From Branchiostoma floridae (taxonomy: Eukaryota; Chordata; Leptocardii; Amphioxiformes; Branchiostomatidae): a stretch of 64,000 nt of DNA. Shown here in pieces: positions 34,489-44,352 of the stretch. Location of the stretch: assembly GCF_000003815.2 (NCBI RefSeq), contig NC_049992.1:541579-605578 (forward strand), read 5' to 3'. Within the stretch, counting starts at the first letter, position 1; every line of letters starts with the position of its first letter. Made by a program: the position numbers and the translations under genes. The notes below the pieces were generated by a model. The model was not told the DNA's origin and ran no database searches. It saw only the letters and a list, made by a program, of their open reading frames with translations.

Positions 34489-34943
34489 AAGCATGTTGAG
34501 CTTGAGTGTGTCGCCATCATGTTATGTATTTATCTGTTGCAATAAAAAATTTAAAAAAAAATAGAAAATATGTAATTTTCCATAATGTACAACTGGCGGC
34601 GAGAATATAACTTGTGCACAACTTGAATCCACCGTCACTATGTCCACTTAATTGTATATTTTGATGTTTCTCCAAATAAAATTTAAAAAAAACGAGTTCC
34701 ATCTCCGCCTCGCACAGCTACTTGTATTGATTACACGTAAAACGCGCTGCCGCCGTTACATTGTCGTGCGCCCACGCAAAAATCGAACTGTCCCGCCAGA
34801 AAAATACGATTCCCTTAATGCCTGCAACCGTCGCTTTTATTCCCTCTCTCTCCCCTACCTCTCTGTCTGTCTGTGGCTTATAACGTGTACGTAATCCCAC
34901 CTCAATCTCGTATCTTCCAGACTGCCTACAGTGGCTATTGAAT

Positions 34944-35485
34944 TACAGTCAAACCTGTATTAGTGGCCACCTCTACAGAGGGGCCACCTGTCCATAGTGG
35001 CCACTTTCTGTCGGTCCCTTGGGTATTTTATCTACAAGTTGCCACCTCTATACAGAGGCCACCTGTCTATAGTGGCCAAATTTGTCTGGTCCCTTGAGTG
35101 GCCGCCATAGACAGGTTTGACTGTACAGTCAAACCTGTATTAGGGGCCACCTCTACAGAGGGGCCACCTGTCCATAGTGGCCACTTTCTGTCGGTCCCTT
35201 GGGTATTTTATCTACAAGTTGCCACCTCTATACAGAGGCCACCTGTCTATAGTGGCTAAATTTGTCTGGTCCCTTGAGTGGCCGCCATAGACAGGTTTGA
35301 CTGTACAGTCAAACCTGTATTAGGGGCCACCTCTACAGAGGGGCCACCTGTCCATAGTGGCCACTTTCTGTCGGTCCCTTGGGTATTTTATCTACAAGTT
35401 GCCACCTCCATACAGCGGCCACCTGTCTATAGTGGCCAAATTTGTCTGGTCCCTTGAGTGGCCGCTATAGACAGGTTTGACTGTA
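34944..35485. mobile_element. three head-to-tail copies of a 178-bp TA-flanked MITE
   Basis: Elements 34946-35123, 35126-35303 and 35306-35483 each start CAGTCAAACCTGTATTAG and end with its complement ACAGGTTTGACTG. A single TA separates neighbours and bounds the array, so the period is exactly 180 bp. The copies differ by only a few substitutions (for example AGTGGCC/AGGGGCC near the start, GTGGCTAAA in copy 2, CCATACAGCGG in copy 3). TA target sites fit Tc1/mariner. An inverted single copy is at 14139. Confidence 0.95.
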
Positions 35486-35586
35486 TAGGGGCAATGATTT
35501 GACAGGGGAGTTGGCCGGCCGAGGGGGAAACATTATCCCCATGGCCAATTTCTCGACTTCAAGTTCTCGGAATTCTACGATCCCTG

Positions 35587-35767
35587 TAATCTCCAAGCAG
35601 ATTCTACAGTAGCATAAGATAGTATCAAAAGCAGTCAGAGGAGTGAAGCCGGCCTAGGAGTGTGTTTGGCTACCTACATGGCGAACATATACCTCTTGGC
35701 TGACTACACTCCTTCGCCAGTTTGGTACTACTAGTCTTCAGCCCTCGTAGGATCTGCTTGGAAATTA
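35587..35767. mobile_element. TAATCTCCAAGCAG-family MITE, 181 bp
   Basis: TAATCTCCAAGCAGATTCTA, GCATAAGATAGTATCAAA and GAGGAGTGAAGCCGGCC lead to right arms ACTACACTCCTTCGCC and GGATCTGCTTGGAAATTA. Flanking nonamers CGATCCCTG and CGATCAGTT agree at 6 of 9 positions, compatible with an old 9-bp duplication. Confidence 0.8.
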
Positions 35768-36259
35768 CGATCAGTTGCAATGGGATCTCAGTCAGTATTT
35801 TGCAGTCTGTCCAGCTATCACATACAGTTCACTCTTACTAGGCTTTTATTCCCAACTTGGCCAAAATCAGTCCCCCATTACTATTCGGCCATGTGGCACT
35901 TATCTTTATACGGTCTTGACTATTCACAGAAATACATTCGTTTCAGAGAGTCATTTTCGGCAACGGGCTCGCAGAGGAAGAGAAGGAAAGAATTGTGTTT
36001 GTTAGGATGGCTTGTAGAAGCCTATTAGGCTTCTCCATCTCTCCCGTGCGGTATTTCTATATTATTTGACTTAACTTTCTGTATTTTCTTTTTTCGTGCA
36101 AATAACGTTAAATAAAATCAAGTCAAATCAAAAGTTAGCGGTAGTGGGAAAGAAAAAAGAAAGGAATTAAGGAGGAAGAAAAGGAAGCAACGAGAGACAA
36201 AGTGACATGGGACAAAATCCTCATGTATAGTTGTGTTACTTAAGATCATTTTCTCACCT

Positions 36260-36318
36260 CTCGGTGAATACAGTACGGTGCCCATCTCCGCCTCTACAGC
36301 CCTTGGGCCACACATTTC
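36260..36318 (-). mobile_element. SINE tail fragment
   Basis: Contains CGGTGCCCATCTCCGCCTC and CAGCCCTTGGGCCACACA, shared with 44118-44165 and 46850-46900. On the minus strand it is the 3' portion of the SINE described at 44118-44352. Confidence 0.65.
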
Positions 36319-37730
36319 ATTTTGAAAGTCTTCCAGCAGGGCGTATCACTTAACTTTACGCTACTTTAAGTATAGATCATCAGTTAATTTTGTATTTCTC
36401 GTTCCTACTTTTTCTGTCACCCCTTCTCCTATGTGACGATTGACGACCACTGGTGACAGTGACGCATGACGTCAGTGATCAATCTTGGTTAAACTGGTTC
36501 CAACATCTGCTGAGACGAAACAGAACACCTCTGACACACGTGACCTTCAACTCGGGTTACCCGCGGCCATGAAATCTCGGCTTGTAGTGTCCGGTGTCCG
36601 AACCGAACTCGGGCGGGCAGAAAATCGGGAAGGTCGACTGTGAAATGGGGAGAATCCCGCCTGACAAGGGCGAACAGAACGACAATGTCAAGATGGCGCC
36701 CGGGGAACACTGGACGACAAAACGTTTGGTCCCCTCCTCCCGGGTAGGGGGTGTGGGGAGGGGGGCAGTGATAAATGACCTTCGGCGCCTGGGAGAGACA
36801 TTCGATACGTACGGTTAAGTTGATTGATCAGTTTCGGAAAGGTTGCCGCGAACCTGCAAGGTCAGATTCGTGACCCGAATGACCTCCAACTCAATCCCTT
36901 CGAACATCAAGGTATAGAACGCGCGCGACGCATGACGGGAATAAGAACTCTTGAAAAGGTTTGCTACAATGAAAGTGTGACAAGGATGGATGAGGTTCGG
37001 TAGAGAATTAGCAGCCTCAGATTACGAGAATTCAGAAATCCGGTCTCTTTGTGAGACGGAAAGAAAGAAAAACCTCTCAGGATTTAGAAAGTGAGACAAA
37101 GACGCCGCAAAGTGAAAGAAAGTGAGGAAATCGTCTGCAACAAAAACTAAGCTTAGTCTCAGGTAACCAGAAATAATTTGCAAGATCATTTGCCTGCGTC
37201 TTCTGTTACAGCCATGTATTTTACACAAAAGTCTTAAATTTGTTCACTTTTATAAAACCCACAGAAAAAAAGTTGAATCATAAAAAAATTCTATTGAATC
37301 TACCCGAAACTTACGGGAGGATAAAACAACTCCGTCTTCTGTAAAAGCCTTGTATTTTCTTCACCGAAAACGCTTAGATCTGTTCACATTTTCCACGATT
37401 TGGACAAAAAAAGGTGGAGTTAAAGTTCCCTCGAATCTACCCGAAGTTTTATAACAGGAGGATATCGAAAACAGCTCCACAAAATTGTCCAGGGAAAAAT
37501 GACCCTTGTGGGAAGCGCCGATTTACATTTTCTTTTAAACGCCACCCATCTGTGTCGTCGTTTGTACCAGGTTTATAAAAGGTAAAACTAAATCACATCG
37601 CCAACGGGCCAGAACATGAAATCCTACCCTTTCCGCTTGTCTGACCACCAGGCCACCTTGTCGTGCCCGTGGGAAGGCACTCTATACACATATGTCCACA
37701 CTCGGCCCAGGTGAAAATTAATGAATGAAC
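36319..37730. other. no gene recognised; GC-rich patch with YY1-like and CRE-like sites
   Basis: Around 36460-36800 GC content rises. TGACGTCA (36469-36476) is a CRE core and CAAGATGGCGCC (near 36689) resembles a YY1 site. Frames on either strand have no recognised domain. The remainder to 37730 is AT-rich and featureless. Promoter or enhancer activity is only a possibility. Confidence 0.35.
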
Positions 37731-37735
37731 TTTAT

Positions 37736-38400
37736 TTCATTTCATTTATCTTATTTTATTGAAATTGCAGACAATGCAATACATGACAAACCCAGGCAGC
37801 GTATCGATATTGGGTGCCAACACATACGTACATGTAAACTTTTCCTAGAATCCACATAATTAGCTCAAATGGTTAACGTATACTTCAAATGAAACAACAA
37901 GATTAAGCCTAAAGACAAACCTTGTTTAGTACAACATAAGTTAAACTTGATACATATAGGTTTGGAACTTGGGGGTCAGGAATTGTACAGGATACAACGT
38001 ATGGCAATAACAACTAAAATCATACAAATACGGTTCAACAAAATTTCATCAATAACATTATGAAGGATACAGCACAGTTATGTATGAGTGATCTGGTCTC
38101 GCATTTGGAATAATGTGCAAATATATTGACCTACTTTTGCTGAAATGGGAGTTGAACATGGTAGCAGTACACGGAAGATATTGGTGTGCGTCCCAGATAG
38201 GGAAAAGTGTTATTTAGTTCTAGTATGTGTACCAAGCTTCGGTTAGGGACGTTCTCTCGGATCAGGTGTAAAGACGGAAGTCCTTCCTTCAACCAAATGA
38301 GGATCCGCGACATGAACTGAGACGCAGAAAGCCGTACAAACTGCCAGTCAGCCGTACCGAGAGACATAGGAACTCGTTTGTGGCGAGGGCAGTGAGAGAC
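37736..38400 (-). mobile_element. 3' region of a non-LTR retroelement family
   Basis: On the minus strand a frame (38367-38131) is followed by about 400 bp of shared sequence that includes GTTGGCACCCAATATCG and CATGTATTGCATTGTCTGC. It ends in CAATAAAATAAGATAAATG. The same 3' block occurs at 58196-58860. The protein fragment has no domain I can name, so assignment relies on the repeat nature and AATAAA-rich end. Confidence 0.5.
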
Positions 38401-38759
38401 TTACTAGACTTAGTCTGAGTCCCATGTCACTATGTGCAGTATCGTTCGCCCCCATCATGTGCAATACGCATGTACTCAGTTGTTATTGTTGTGTTGTTAT
38501 AAACGTCGTTAAGAGATTGACACACGAAATGGTTTTAGAAATTGTATTCTACCTATATCTTGATTTTAACTATATATGATTTTAACTGCCAATATATTAG
38601 TATTATCAACTTGTTTCACTGTCAATTCAACGCAATTCAGTCTGGATGACTGCCATGTTGATTCAATAAAGTTTGATTTGAAGTCCAGTATGTGTTTTTT
38701 TCTATAATTTTGCTTTTGGACAGACGAGAACAATGTGGCACTGCACTCAAGTTAGCTTA

Positions 38760-38990
38760 ACTTATTTTAACAGTGCCACATACACAGTACAGGCAGAAGG
38801 TTAAAGGGAGTCTTTTGTTTTACCTCCCAGGTACCCATTTTAAACTTGAGTGAAGATGAGGAAGGTCGTGTATAAAGTGCCTTTCCCAAGGGCACAACGT
38901 CAGGGGCACGGTGGGTATCGAACTCGGGACCTCTAGATTCCGAGCCGAACACTCTACGGTAGTCTACCAGTTACGCAACACACGACGCCA
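38760..38990 (-). mobile_element. tRNA-derived SINE
   Basis: Minus strand: head near 38990 with an A-box-like TGCGTAACTGGTAGAC (38962-38977), then a B box GAGTTCGATACCC (38913-38925). GTTGTGCCCTTGGGAAAGGC follows, a core I recall from marine-invertebrate SINEs. A further repeated block (GGGATGGACCCTGATC to GGTTCTTTAACGTGCTCG, 39065-39020) lies just upstream. Tail not defined. Confidence 0.7.
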
Positions 38991-39114
38991 AAGTCCAGTG
39001 TTTCGGGGGAGCCACTCCTCGAGCACGTTAAAGAACCCAGTACAACAAAGATCAGGGTCCATCCCGGTGTGAGTGGTTTAAAGCTTCTCCGGTCTTACAC
39101 AGCTTATATTTCCT

Positions 39115-40610
39115 GTACAGAAATAGTGTGTTACGTCTAAACGCTGAGAATATGATTACGTCATCCTGACATCACTGTTTTTTTTTTTCAACAAACTGCA
39201 AAATTCTAAGTCAAGAATATCGACGACAGACTTACAAGAACTTGTAAGTGTCTATGTGTAGGTCTAGTCGTTTCTTCCCTAAAATGATTTAATGCATGAA
39301 GATGGTTTCGACAAGAAGTTCAAGACCTAGCTATTACATCGCCTGGCGTGCGTTTCATGTAGGAAACGGATATCTGTCCATGAAAAGTCACTTTCTATCT
39401 GGAAACAAACGAACAAACTAACACACACGAGCATCTCCCACGTAAGTTATACGCCCTCTCTACTGTGGCGGGAACCGAAGAGGGACCAAAAATTTCATAA
39501 ATAGAATCTACTTCAAACGAATTTCATTGAAAAGAAAGTTCATTTTGTTCGTTTCCTGTGTGTTCTTGTCCTTCGGCCCATACTTTAACGCTGAGGTTCA
39601 TATTCAATTTACAAAGCCATAGGTCAAAATCCAGTTCAGGTCTTCCATCTTGTAAAAAAAAGCGGCTTGAAAACGTCAAGAAAGATGGATGACTCCTACG
39701 TGACTCCCAGACGGCAGAAGGTTTGAAGCGAGGTCCTCAAAAAAATTCCTCCGATTGATCGGAGGTCCTTCCCCCCGCCCCTGTGTGACATTGGTGTTGG
39801 AGCGCATCTGGTGCTAGGAACTCCCGCGCGTCGGTAGCGACAACCCGGGGACAAAGGGAGTTCACGGGGCTGACAGGTGAGCCGCTTTGTGGACCTGTCC
39901 GAAGCAGATGGACACTGACACCGGCTTTCCGGTCCGGCTTGTCCCTTCTCGAGGGGGAAGATTGAGTGCCAAAGTGGCAAAGGAAAAGGGTCGAAAAGGA
40001 AAGTGCTCTCGTTCCAGTTTTAGCTCACTACGAGGATCTTGTCTTAGACTGGTCGTGACAGGGAAGAAAGACGCTACGTACTTAAACGAATTTAACATCA
40101 TCAAATGTCGCAAAGTGGTCTTGAGGATGAGGTTGTTTGATTTCAATTCAACTTATCGCTCAAAGTTTCTTCGTTCCTTGAAGACAGTTGTTACAGTTTT
40201 TGGCCCTGGCTGTAAAGGGAGCCAAGTTGACCCACCTCAAGGCGTCCCTTTCTAAAGACTGCAACCCTTTCGGATAGCGTGCATGTCGGTTGAGCGAAAC
40301 AGCCGGAATCGAACTCAAAGTTCAAAGTAGAACTGGGTGAAAACGTTCATCTCAAAACAGGTGTATCGGTCGGGGTCGTTCTAATGTGGGTCTTCTGTGA
40401 ACTTTTATTCACTTCGTCGCCAATTTTAGGCTCAGTGCAACAAATAAACCTTATGTTGTGAACATCAGGCCTGTCCTCAGCAGACCAAGCTGAACTTCCT
40501 GAAAGAAATCTGTGTCAAACCCTTGTTCCTTTTCAGCCCACGGCTTCCCAGGTCGTGTACACGGCCATTAATCATCGCACGACAACAGGCCGACCCCTTT
40601 CTGCCCGACA
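39115..40610. other. no gene recognised
   Basis: Frames at 39887-40255 (+) and 39696-39980 (-) overlap each other and show no domain. No inverted or tandem structure is obvious. Confidence 0.35.
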
Positions 40611-40611
40611 C

Positions 40612-40985
40612 AGGTGCCCGCCGCCATGATGACCTTGAGGTCGCGCGGTGTTCGATGTAGCGAAGCGGGCGCCCCAGTTCTAGCCTCAAACAGACTCCGC
40701 GGATCGGTAGTCTAGTTGTAGAAATGGGACAAATAGAGTCAATAGTACGCTACGGGAGTCAGCCCGCCAGAGGAGTATTTTTCTCACCAACAATTAGAGA
40801 CCATTAGACCGTCGATCCGCGGGGCCTGGCTATCCCAGTTCCGTACGGCTGTGGTATGGGGACACCAGGGGCACGGGCGGCCGCCATGTTGACCTTGAGG
40901 TCGCGCGGTGTTCGATGGCGCGAAGCGAACGCCCCAGTTCCTCACGGCTGTATGGGGACACACAAGGGCACGGGCGGCGATCTGT
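40612..40985. repeat. direct repeat of about 75 bp, interrupted
   Basis: GCCGCCATGATGACCTTGAG and GTCGCGCGGTGTTCGATG near 40620 recur near 40880 (GCCGCCATGTTGACCTTGAG). CGCCCCAGTTC and GGCTGTATGGGGACAC follow, then a third partial GGGCACGGGCGGC at 40966. A TIR element (40697-40823) sits between the units. Confidence 0.7.
40697..40823. mobile_element. short TIR element, CCGCGGATCG ends
   Basis: CCGCGGATCGGTAGTCTA on the left pairs with TAGACCGTCGATCCGCGG on the right (complement CCGCGGATCGACGGTCTA). The interior shares GTAGAAATGG.ACAAATAGA with 28030-28135. Confidence 0.6.
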
Positions 40986-41030
40986 ACAAGAGCAATTTGT
41001 CTCTGTCTGGGAACCCAATTTCACAGAGAT

Positions 41031-41353
41031 CGCACATGGGACGGCGAGAGGGAAAACCCGATCAACATGAATGGAAGACCTTTATCGTACCGGTACATTC
41101 ATGCCTCGACGGGCTAGGTACTGGTCACAGTTTCTTTCCCCGGACAGCTAAATTATGGAGCTCTCTGAACAACACCTGTTTCCCTCCTGTCTACAACTTA
41201 TCAGCCTTCAAAACAAATGTCCACCGCTATCTCCTTATAACGTTACAAGTATTTCCAACTTCTTACTTCATTGCCTTGAAGTGGTCTCTGGACCTTGCTT
41301 TGATCAATCTCGTTAAAAACAGACGTAACAGACACATGCAGAAAAGTCGCTGA
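41031..41353 (+). pseudogene. RT C-terminal fragment of a non-LTR retrotransposon
   Basis: The frame ending at 41353 contains GTGHSFFPRTAKLWSSL, CFPPVYNLSAFKTNVHRYLL. This is the 'SFFPR T..LWN.LP...... L..FK..V..HL' tail typical of LINE reverse transcriptases, a pattern I recall from CR1/Jockey-like elements. No RT catalytic motif lies upstream, so it is 5'-truncated. The preceding part of the open frame (from 40856) lies in unrelated repeat. Confidence 0.7.
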
Positions 41354-41594
41354 ATGAATTAAATAAGATACAATTTAACTATATGAAGGTTGCTAAGCTA
41401 AGAGGATGGTCAGTATCTTCTAGCTTCTTTGTGCAAGTGTATATATAGGAACAGATATTCTTGCTTCTTTGTACGAGTGTAATACAACTTAGGGCGCGGT
41501 CACATCATTCTCCTGCGCAGAGGAACCACAGTCGTGTCAAAACTTACTGTGTCCATAGGCTAATGCCGTTGGGGACCGGGCGTTATACCCCTGT

Positions 41595-41715
41595 AGAAAT
41601 TCAGAGGGGCGAGTAAGAACAGAAAGAAACAACATCCCGACTCCCGGGATTCGAACCCGCGCCGAACCCGGGCAGCCGGATCACAAATCCAACGTGCAAA
41701 CCACAACACCAAAAG
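41595..41715 (-). mobile_element. SINE with class-II tRNA-like head
   Basis: Minus strand from 41712: GGTGTTGTGGTTTGCACG (A-box area), anticodon-like stem TTGGA/TCCGG around TTTGTGA, an extra arm GCC...GGC, then a B box GGGTTCGAATCCC (41646-41658). The extra arm resembles tRNA-Ser or tRNA-Leu. The body continues to 41595 with GTTGTTTCTTTCTGTTC and TGAATTTCTACA. The T stem has a mismatch, so this is not a functional tRNA. Confidence 0.7.
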
Positions 41716-41876
41716 CTCAAGAGCTATTGGCGTGGTCAGTTTGGCAGCGCTAGAACCCCACTGTTACACTACTCCCCCTTTTCTTTTCAAGATTCGTCCT
41801 CGAATCTCCGAGATCGACATCCCTGTGTGGCAAATACTAGCCTGTTACACTCACAGGGCCGGTGTGGGAAACATTG

Positions 41877-41935
41877 TAGAAATTCAGAGGGGCGAGTAAG
41901 AACAGAAAGAAACAACATCCCGACTCCCGGGATTT
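41877..41935 (-). mobile_element. tail-only copy of the SINE at 41595
   Basis: AGAAATTCAGAGGGGCGAGT, AAGAACAGAAAGAAACAACA and CCCGACTCCCGGGAT repeat the segment at 41595-41650 almost exactly, then diverge before the tRNA-like head. Confidence 0.75.
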
Positions 41936-41984
41936 TAAGATCTTAAGATGGTCTTGCGTATTTTTCGCCCGAAATCTGTCTCCC

Positions 41985-42682
41985 TCACATATAAGCGAGC
42001 CTCGTGCGATCGAATAAATCTATGATAATGAACCTCCCATGACCTCTTGCACGCGGACAAGGGAACACAAAACGTTCCTCAAAAAAAAGGCAAGAGATCA
42101 ATAAATGTTGCTTATTTTGTTGTCGGAATCTTTTTAACCAATGAATGGAATGCGCGGGCATAATAGAAATGACACAAGAAAGGGAAGTTTGTCACAAAGC
42201 CAGCCTACATACTGCCACAGGGGCCACAATGTTAGAATTACTCTCACATTCCCAGAAATTCAATTTTGGTAAACAATCGAAAGTCGGGTGAACGTTACCC
42301 GAATGTCGCCCGACTAACGGACGTTCGCCATCCAATTTGCGCTCGATGATTAATAACTATGTCTATGCTCGCCTATCGGTCTTCAATCGTTGGATTGACG
42401 CAAGACTATTGACCGATAGCCTTGCGAGGTACGCACGAGTTGCACGCACGATCTGCGACTTGGTAACGAGCTCTGCGATCTCGGAGATCTCCTGCGACTT
42501 GTCGCTTATGTTAAGAACATGTTTCGCTGCACCGCGACCGTTGTAAGACTCCTGAAAATTGCCGGCGATCCCTAAAAGTCGCAAGATGATCGGGAGAACA
42601 CCGGACGTCTTACTCACGGAAATGTCATTTAGAGCTCGTAAACTAGTCTTCCGATCGAATCGCGCCTAATGTGAGGGGGGTA
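41985..42682. mobile_element. possible TIR element with CCCTCACAT ends
   Basis: CCCTCACATATAAGCG on the left and (complement) CCCTCACATTAGGCGCG on the right are weak inverted repeats about 700 bp apart. The interior repeats GCGACTTG, CGATCG and GCACGA motifs. No target duplication is clear and no transposase is seen. Confidence 0.4.
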
Positions 42683-43112
42683 TTGGGAGGATGCGTCACA
42701 TAGGTCGTGCGACCGTCGCACGATCGCTAACTTCGGGCATTTTTTAGAACAAAAATGTAGATCTACCTCTTCTGCGAAGTTCAACTGTCTTGGTGCACAA
42801 AACGCTGTTTTGGATCCATGTCGGTGGTTGGTTCTGTCACGGCCTGCTTGAAAATTCTATAGCATCAAAATCGTACGACGATTGCTCCACGGACCACAGG
42901 TCGTTGTAAAATGCTAGAATTGGTCAAAGAGACAAATAATATATATGCCATCCCCAGTCAACTAAGTCCTCTCGCGTGTAATCTGTCTATCTGGCAATTT
43001 CTACTATTTTCCACAAAGTCAAAACAATGTTGATAATGAGACAGTTAGCTGATTAGACTTAACGGTTATTAGCATCAACCTCGTCTTGACTTTGTCTTAC
43101 TTTTGTTGCAAC

Positions 43113-43236
43113 CTATTCTCCAAGCAGAGGTTGGGCCTCGGGGAAAGTAGTGGCCGGAATGGTTAGCGCCTCTCACCGCTCGCGGAAATACCTCGACCAC
43201 TATAATCCCCGCCACCCAACCTCTGCTTGGAGAATA
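43113..43236. mobile_element. 124-bp MITE, CTCCAAGCAGAGGTTGGG type, with tRNA-like interior
   Basis: TATTCTCCAAGCAGAGGTTG and its complement at the right end are perfect inverted repeats. Inside, GGAATGGTTAGCGCCTCTCA then CCGCTCGCGG recalls the D-arm and anticodon region of a tRNA or SINE. Flanks GTTGCAACC and CCAGTTATT do not match. Confidence 0.75.
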
Positions 43237-43391
43237 CCAGTTATTGCCTCTACTACGACTCAGACAGGGAGACGGGAGTTTACGACCTCAAGAGCTTTAC
43301 GACACTAACTCACTCTTGTCGTAAAATCCCAGACAGCGCCGCCTGGAATCGGACTGGAATGGGAGGGTTTGTGTTGCTGCGTTAAGCCAAG

Positions 43392-43801
43392 GGCACAACC
43401 CGCCGTACGTGCAAATACGTGCTGTGTACGTGCCAAAACGTAGGCAATCTTTCGGGATCCGTAAGTGGTGCGTACCGCCTCCCTACGAACTCGTATGGAA
43501 TCCGACGGATTTTGAAGCACGCAGACACGCCGAAGAACTTAACGTGGAGCCAAAACTTTGTCTGCCATCGGGCTGCGGATTCGCCCCCCTACGTGCCAGT
43601 AAGCACGGGCGACGCGCTTGCCCTGTACAGCCTGAACATTTTCAGAAATGTTTGTAATTGATACGCAATTCAGACATGTACATTGACTGCCATGTATCTA
43701 CAAATAAACTATTCAAACTATTAAAAAAAAAATAAAAATACCTGGCGGACGTGGCCTCACAAAAAATGTACGGACATATTGAACGTACGGCGGGTTGTGC
43801 C
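43392..43801. mobile_element. 410-bp TIR element, GGCACAACCCGCCGTACGT ends
   Basis: The left end GGCACAACCCGCCGTACGT is mirrored exactly at the right end (43783-43801). The interior includes AACTATTCAAACTATT and an A-run and repeated ACGTGC/CGTACG motifs. Target duplication not identified. Frames inside have no domain. Confidence 0.75.
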
Positions 43802-44117
43802 GTTAGCTTTAGACTTGACAACATCATCCTGTAGATTGTCAAAAAAATTCTGTTATTGACAGGATGAATTTGTCAATAGCCACCTCCTTGCAATTAAGAA
43901 TCAAAGACAAGCACATAAAAAAAAAAAAAAAAAAAAAACAAACAAGAAAATAGGAAAGGCCACTCTAAATGAATATCAAAAAGATATCGAAAAAGAACTC
44001 GAGTATATGGCATATGCAAGGAAGAAAATTTACACATAATAATGATGCATGAGAGGACTATGATGAACAATCCTCGTAAGGTTGTTTTCAAGGGAATTCA
44101 TCTCACACTTTGCGATG

Positions 44118-44352
44118 TGGAGGTACAGCGCCCATCTCCGTTTTCATAGCCCTTGGGCCACACAGGACACTACACTACAGCAGGGGCATAGTCTACTGGC
44201 CATGGTGGTAATGTGTGTGTTCCGTTTCCATACGTTTTCCCATAACTTGGTGCTAAAGTAGAGAAAACAGCATGCACAATTTCCCAGCCTTTGGTATGGT
44301 GAGCCTGGGGCGTGAACCCTCAACTTAAGGAATACACCACCCCCTAGGCCAC
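44118..44352 (-). mobile_element. tRNA-derived SINE adjoining the satellite
   Basis: Minus strand: head GTGGTCAGTGCACGTGG runs into an A box TGGCCTAGGGGG (11 of 12 against TRGCNNAGYNGG) at about 44351-44340. The B box GGTTCACGCCCC (one mismatch) lies near 44318-44307. The body ends in TGTGTGGCCCAAGGGC and GGAGATGGGCGC, the tail also seen at 36260 and 46850. The satellite begins exactly at its head. Confidence 0.75.

Noticed and set aside
41646-41712. Possible minus-strand functional tRNA (Ser or Leu type)
   Set aside because: The T stem has a mismatch, the acceptor stem is not paired and the body repeats elsewhere as a SINE.
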